From Parcubacteria group bacterium CG11_big_fil_rev_8_21_14_0_20_39_22 (GTDB lineage Bacteria > Patescibacteriota > Minisyncoccia > Phycocordibacterales > GCA-002787175), in NCBI GenBank assembly GCA_002787175.1, contig PCWC01000012.1, positions 1-14,150 of the forward strand: a stretch of 14,150 bases of DNA. Direction: 5' to 3'. Each line of letters opens with the position of its first letter. The first letter of the stretch is position 1. The notes under the pieces are model-generated. The model was not told the origin of the DNA. It made no database searches and saw only the letters and a program-made list of their open reading frames with translations. This document shows, one piece after another, positions 13,007 to 14,150 of this stretch. Position numbers and translations under genes: made by a program.

Positions 13007-14097
13007 AAATTTGTTTTCTAACACATAACGTCAAAAGTGATAATGGGGCAGGTGTTTTTTCACAGAAGATTATTTCTTTTGCAAAGAGGGAGTTGAATGT
13101 TGAAGTCGAAATATTCGTAACGGATTCAGATGATTCAGATAATAAGCAGATTTTTAATAGACAAATAGGGAGATTAAAGAGTCTTTTAAACATAAGAAGG
13201 GCATTTAAGACTTGTGATATCGTTCACGCTTTAGATACTTATCCATACGGAGTTTTGGCAGCAATTCTTCTTTTGGGAATAAAAAGACCTCTAATAATAA
13301 CCGCCGTTGGAACAGGTGCTATCGGGCATCTTTATCGGAAGAAATATTTCTGGCTGATGAAATATGCATATAGAAAAGCAGACAAAGTAGTAGCTATAAG
13401 TAATTTTACAAAAAGAGAAATTTTAAAAAAGGTAAAAGAAATAAATATAGATGTCATAAATCACGGCGTAGATAAAAAGTTATTAAAACCTGTTACAGAT
13501 GATGGTTCTCTAAATGTAGCAAAAGATTTTAAACCATATATTTTAAGTGTAGGATCTTTAAGGTACAGGAAGGGGTACAGATTGAGTATTCCAGTATTTA
13601 AGATGGTTAACGATAGATTTCCTGACCTAAATTATGTAATAGTGGGTAAAATATATGCGGAAAGTGAAATCAAAAGATTAAAGAACCTTGCTAAGGAATT
13701 AGGGGTAGAAGATAAAGTGTTTTTTTTAACTGAAGTTAATTCTCCGACAATCTTACAGTCTTTATATCAAAATGCTGAATTGTTTATATTGATGTCTCAA
13801 AATACAGGGCATGATGTTGAGGGGTTTGGACTTGTTTTTCTTGAAGCGGCGGCAAATAAATTGCCTGTTGTCGGGACAAAAGACTGCGGTATAGAAGACG
13901 CAACACTTGATGGTCAGAATGGTTATTTGGTTGAAGAAAATGACGTCGAAGGCACAGCTAACCGGGTTATTGAGATACTTTCTGATCAGAATTTGCGAGA
14001 TACTATGTCTCTATCCTCTAAAAAATTAGCAGAAAAAATGACGTGGGATAATATGCTTGTGCAATATAAAAAAATATATGAGAAATTGGTGAGTTAG
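13003..14097 (+). CDS. GT4-family glycosyltransferase
   Basis: This 364-residue GT4 protein starts MKICFLTHNVKSDNGAGVFS. It has DIVHALDTYPYG, TAVGTGAIGHLY, VVAISNFTKREI and NHGVDKK, then VGSLRYRKG (183-191) and GHDVEGFGLVFLEAAANKLPVVG, with Glu273 and Glu281 as the E-x7-E pair. The start is placed at 13003 because it forms the same ATGA stop-start overlap as the previous junction. An in-frame ATG three codons upstream (12994) is possible but adds only MQK. It closes the visible operon; the 53 nt after its stop contain no recognisable terminator. It is expected to act at the membrane on the glycan assembled by the upstream enzymes. Confidence 0.87.
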   Translation: MKICFLTHNVKSDNGAGVFSQKIISFAKRELNVEVEIFVTDSDDSDNKQIFNRQIGRLKSLLNIRRAFKTCDIVHALDTYPYGVLAAILLLGIKRPLIITAVGTGAIGHLYRKKYFWLMKYAYRKADKVVAISNFTKREILKKVKEINIDVINHGVDKKLLKPVTDDGSLNVAKDFKPYILSVGSLRYRKGYRLSIPVFKMVNDRFPDLNYVIVGKIYAESEIKRLKNLAKELGVEDKVFFLTEVNSPTILQSLYQNAELFILMSQNTGHDVEGFGLVFLEAAANKLPVVGTKDCGIEDATLDGQNGYLVEENDVEGTANRVIEILSDQNLRDTMSLSSKKLAEKMTWDNMLVQYKKIYEKLVS

Positions 14098-14150
14098 CAC
14101 GTAATAGATAATAAATAAATGATACCCAAATATTTCTGAATTTTTGGCGA
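14098..14150. other. Unassigned end of window
   Basis: These 53 nt follow the last stop. A short ATG-initiated frame at 14119 stops after six codons. No hairpin, ribosome site or promoter is evident, and the next gene is outside the window. Confidence 0.5.

Noticed and set aside
473..13193. Many open frames of 60-119 codons on the minus strand and in alternate plus frames
   Set aside because: All lie inside strongly supported genes, show no domain motifs and lack promoters; they are shadows of the true coding frames.

Overview
The window looks like a fragment of a Candidate Phyla Radiation (Patescibacteria, Parcubacteria-like) genome. This is inferred from gene content, not from a marker gene. 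The DNA is AT-rich and all genes are on the plus strand. Genes are tightly packed, with 4-8 nt overlaps that use TGA as a stop, which argues against the code-25 lineages. Almost no start has a Shine-Dalgarno sequence. A soluble TraG/VirD4-like ATPase sits beside a lamin-tail surface protein, followed by many glycosyltransferases. There is no rRNA, tRNA, transposase or CRISPR array in the window.

Layout: 1-340 is non-coding and holds a hairpin (71-93), a long imperfect stem (136-293) and a sigma70-like promoter (305-333) placed so that the first gene would be leaderless. 341-4001 is a two-gene unit: a type IV secretion/conjugation-type ATPase with a His/Asn-rich tail, then a secreted, membrane-anchored protein with lamin-tail and PKD domains and an acidic cytoplasmic tail. 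4002-4446 is a repeat-filled spacer. 4447-8266 is a unit of three GT4-like glycosyltransferases and a small nucleotidylyltransferase. 8267-8848 is a second repeat-filled spacer built from the same modules as the first. 8867-14097 is a unit of a short nucleotide-sugar dehydrogenase-like protein and four GT4-like glycosyltransferases, the last three translationally coupled. 14098-14150 shows nothing recognisable.

Together the nine genes from 4447 onward look like part of a cell-surface polysaccharide or glycoconjugate locus: seven glycosyltransferases, one enzyme that could activate a sugar- or polyol-phosphate, and one that could oxidise a nucleotide sugar. No flippase, polymerase, initiating membrane transferase or ABC exporter is inside the window, so export must be encoded elsewhere.

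The least ordinary content lies in the repeats. A 41-nt perfect palindrome at 4231-4271 recurs at 8418-8509 with the same flanks but split by a 56-nt interior. Its 10-nt core occurs again in a hairpin at 4014-4030. Two spacer tracts are almost devoid of G (3 G in 166 nt and 3 G in 144 nt). Repeat-like sequence also appears in frame inside two genes: a GC-rich palindrome in the lamin-tail gene, and an AT-rich block in a glycosyltransferase that resembles blocks in both spacers. Three promoters have a -10 box only 7-10 nt upstream of the ATG.
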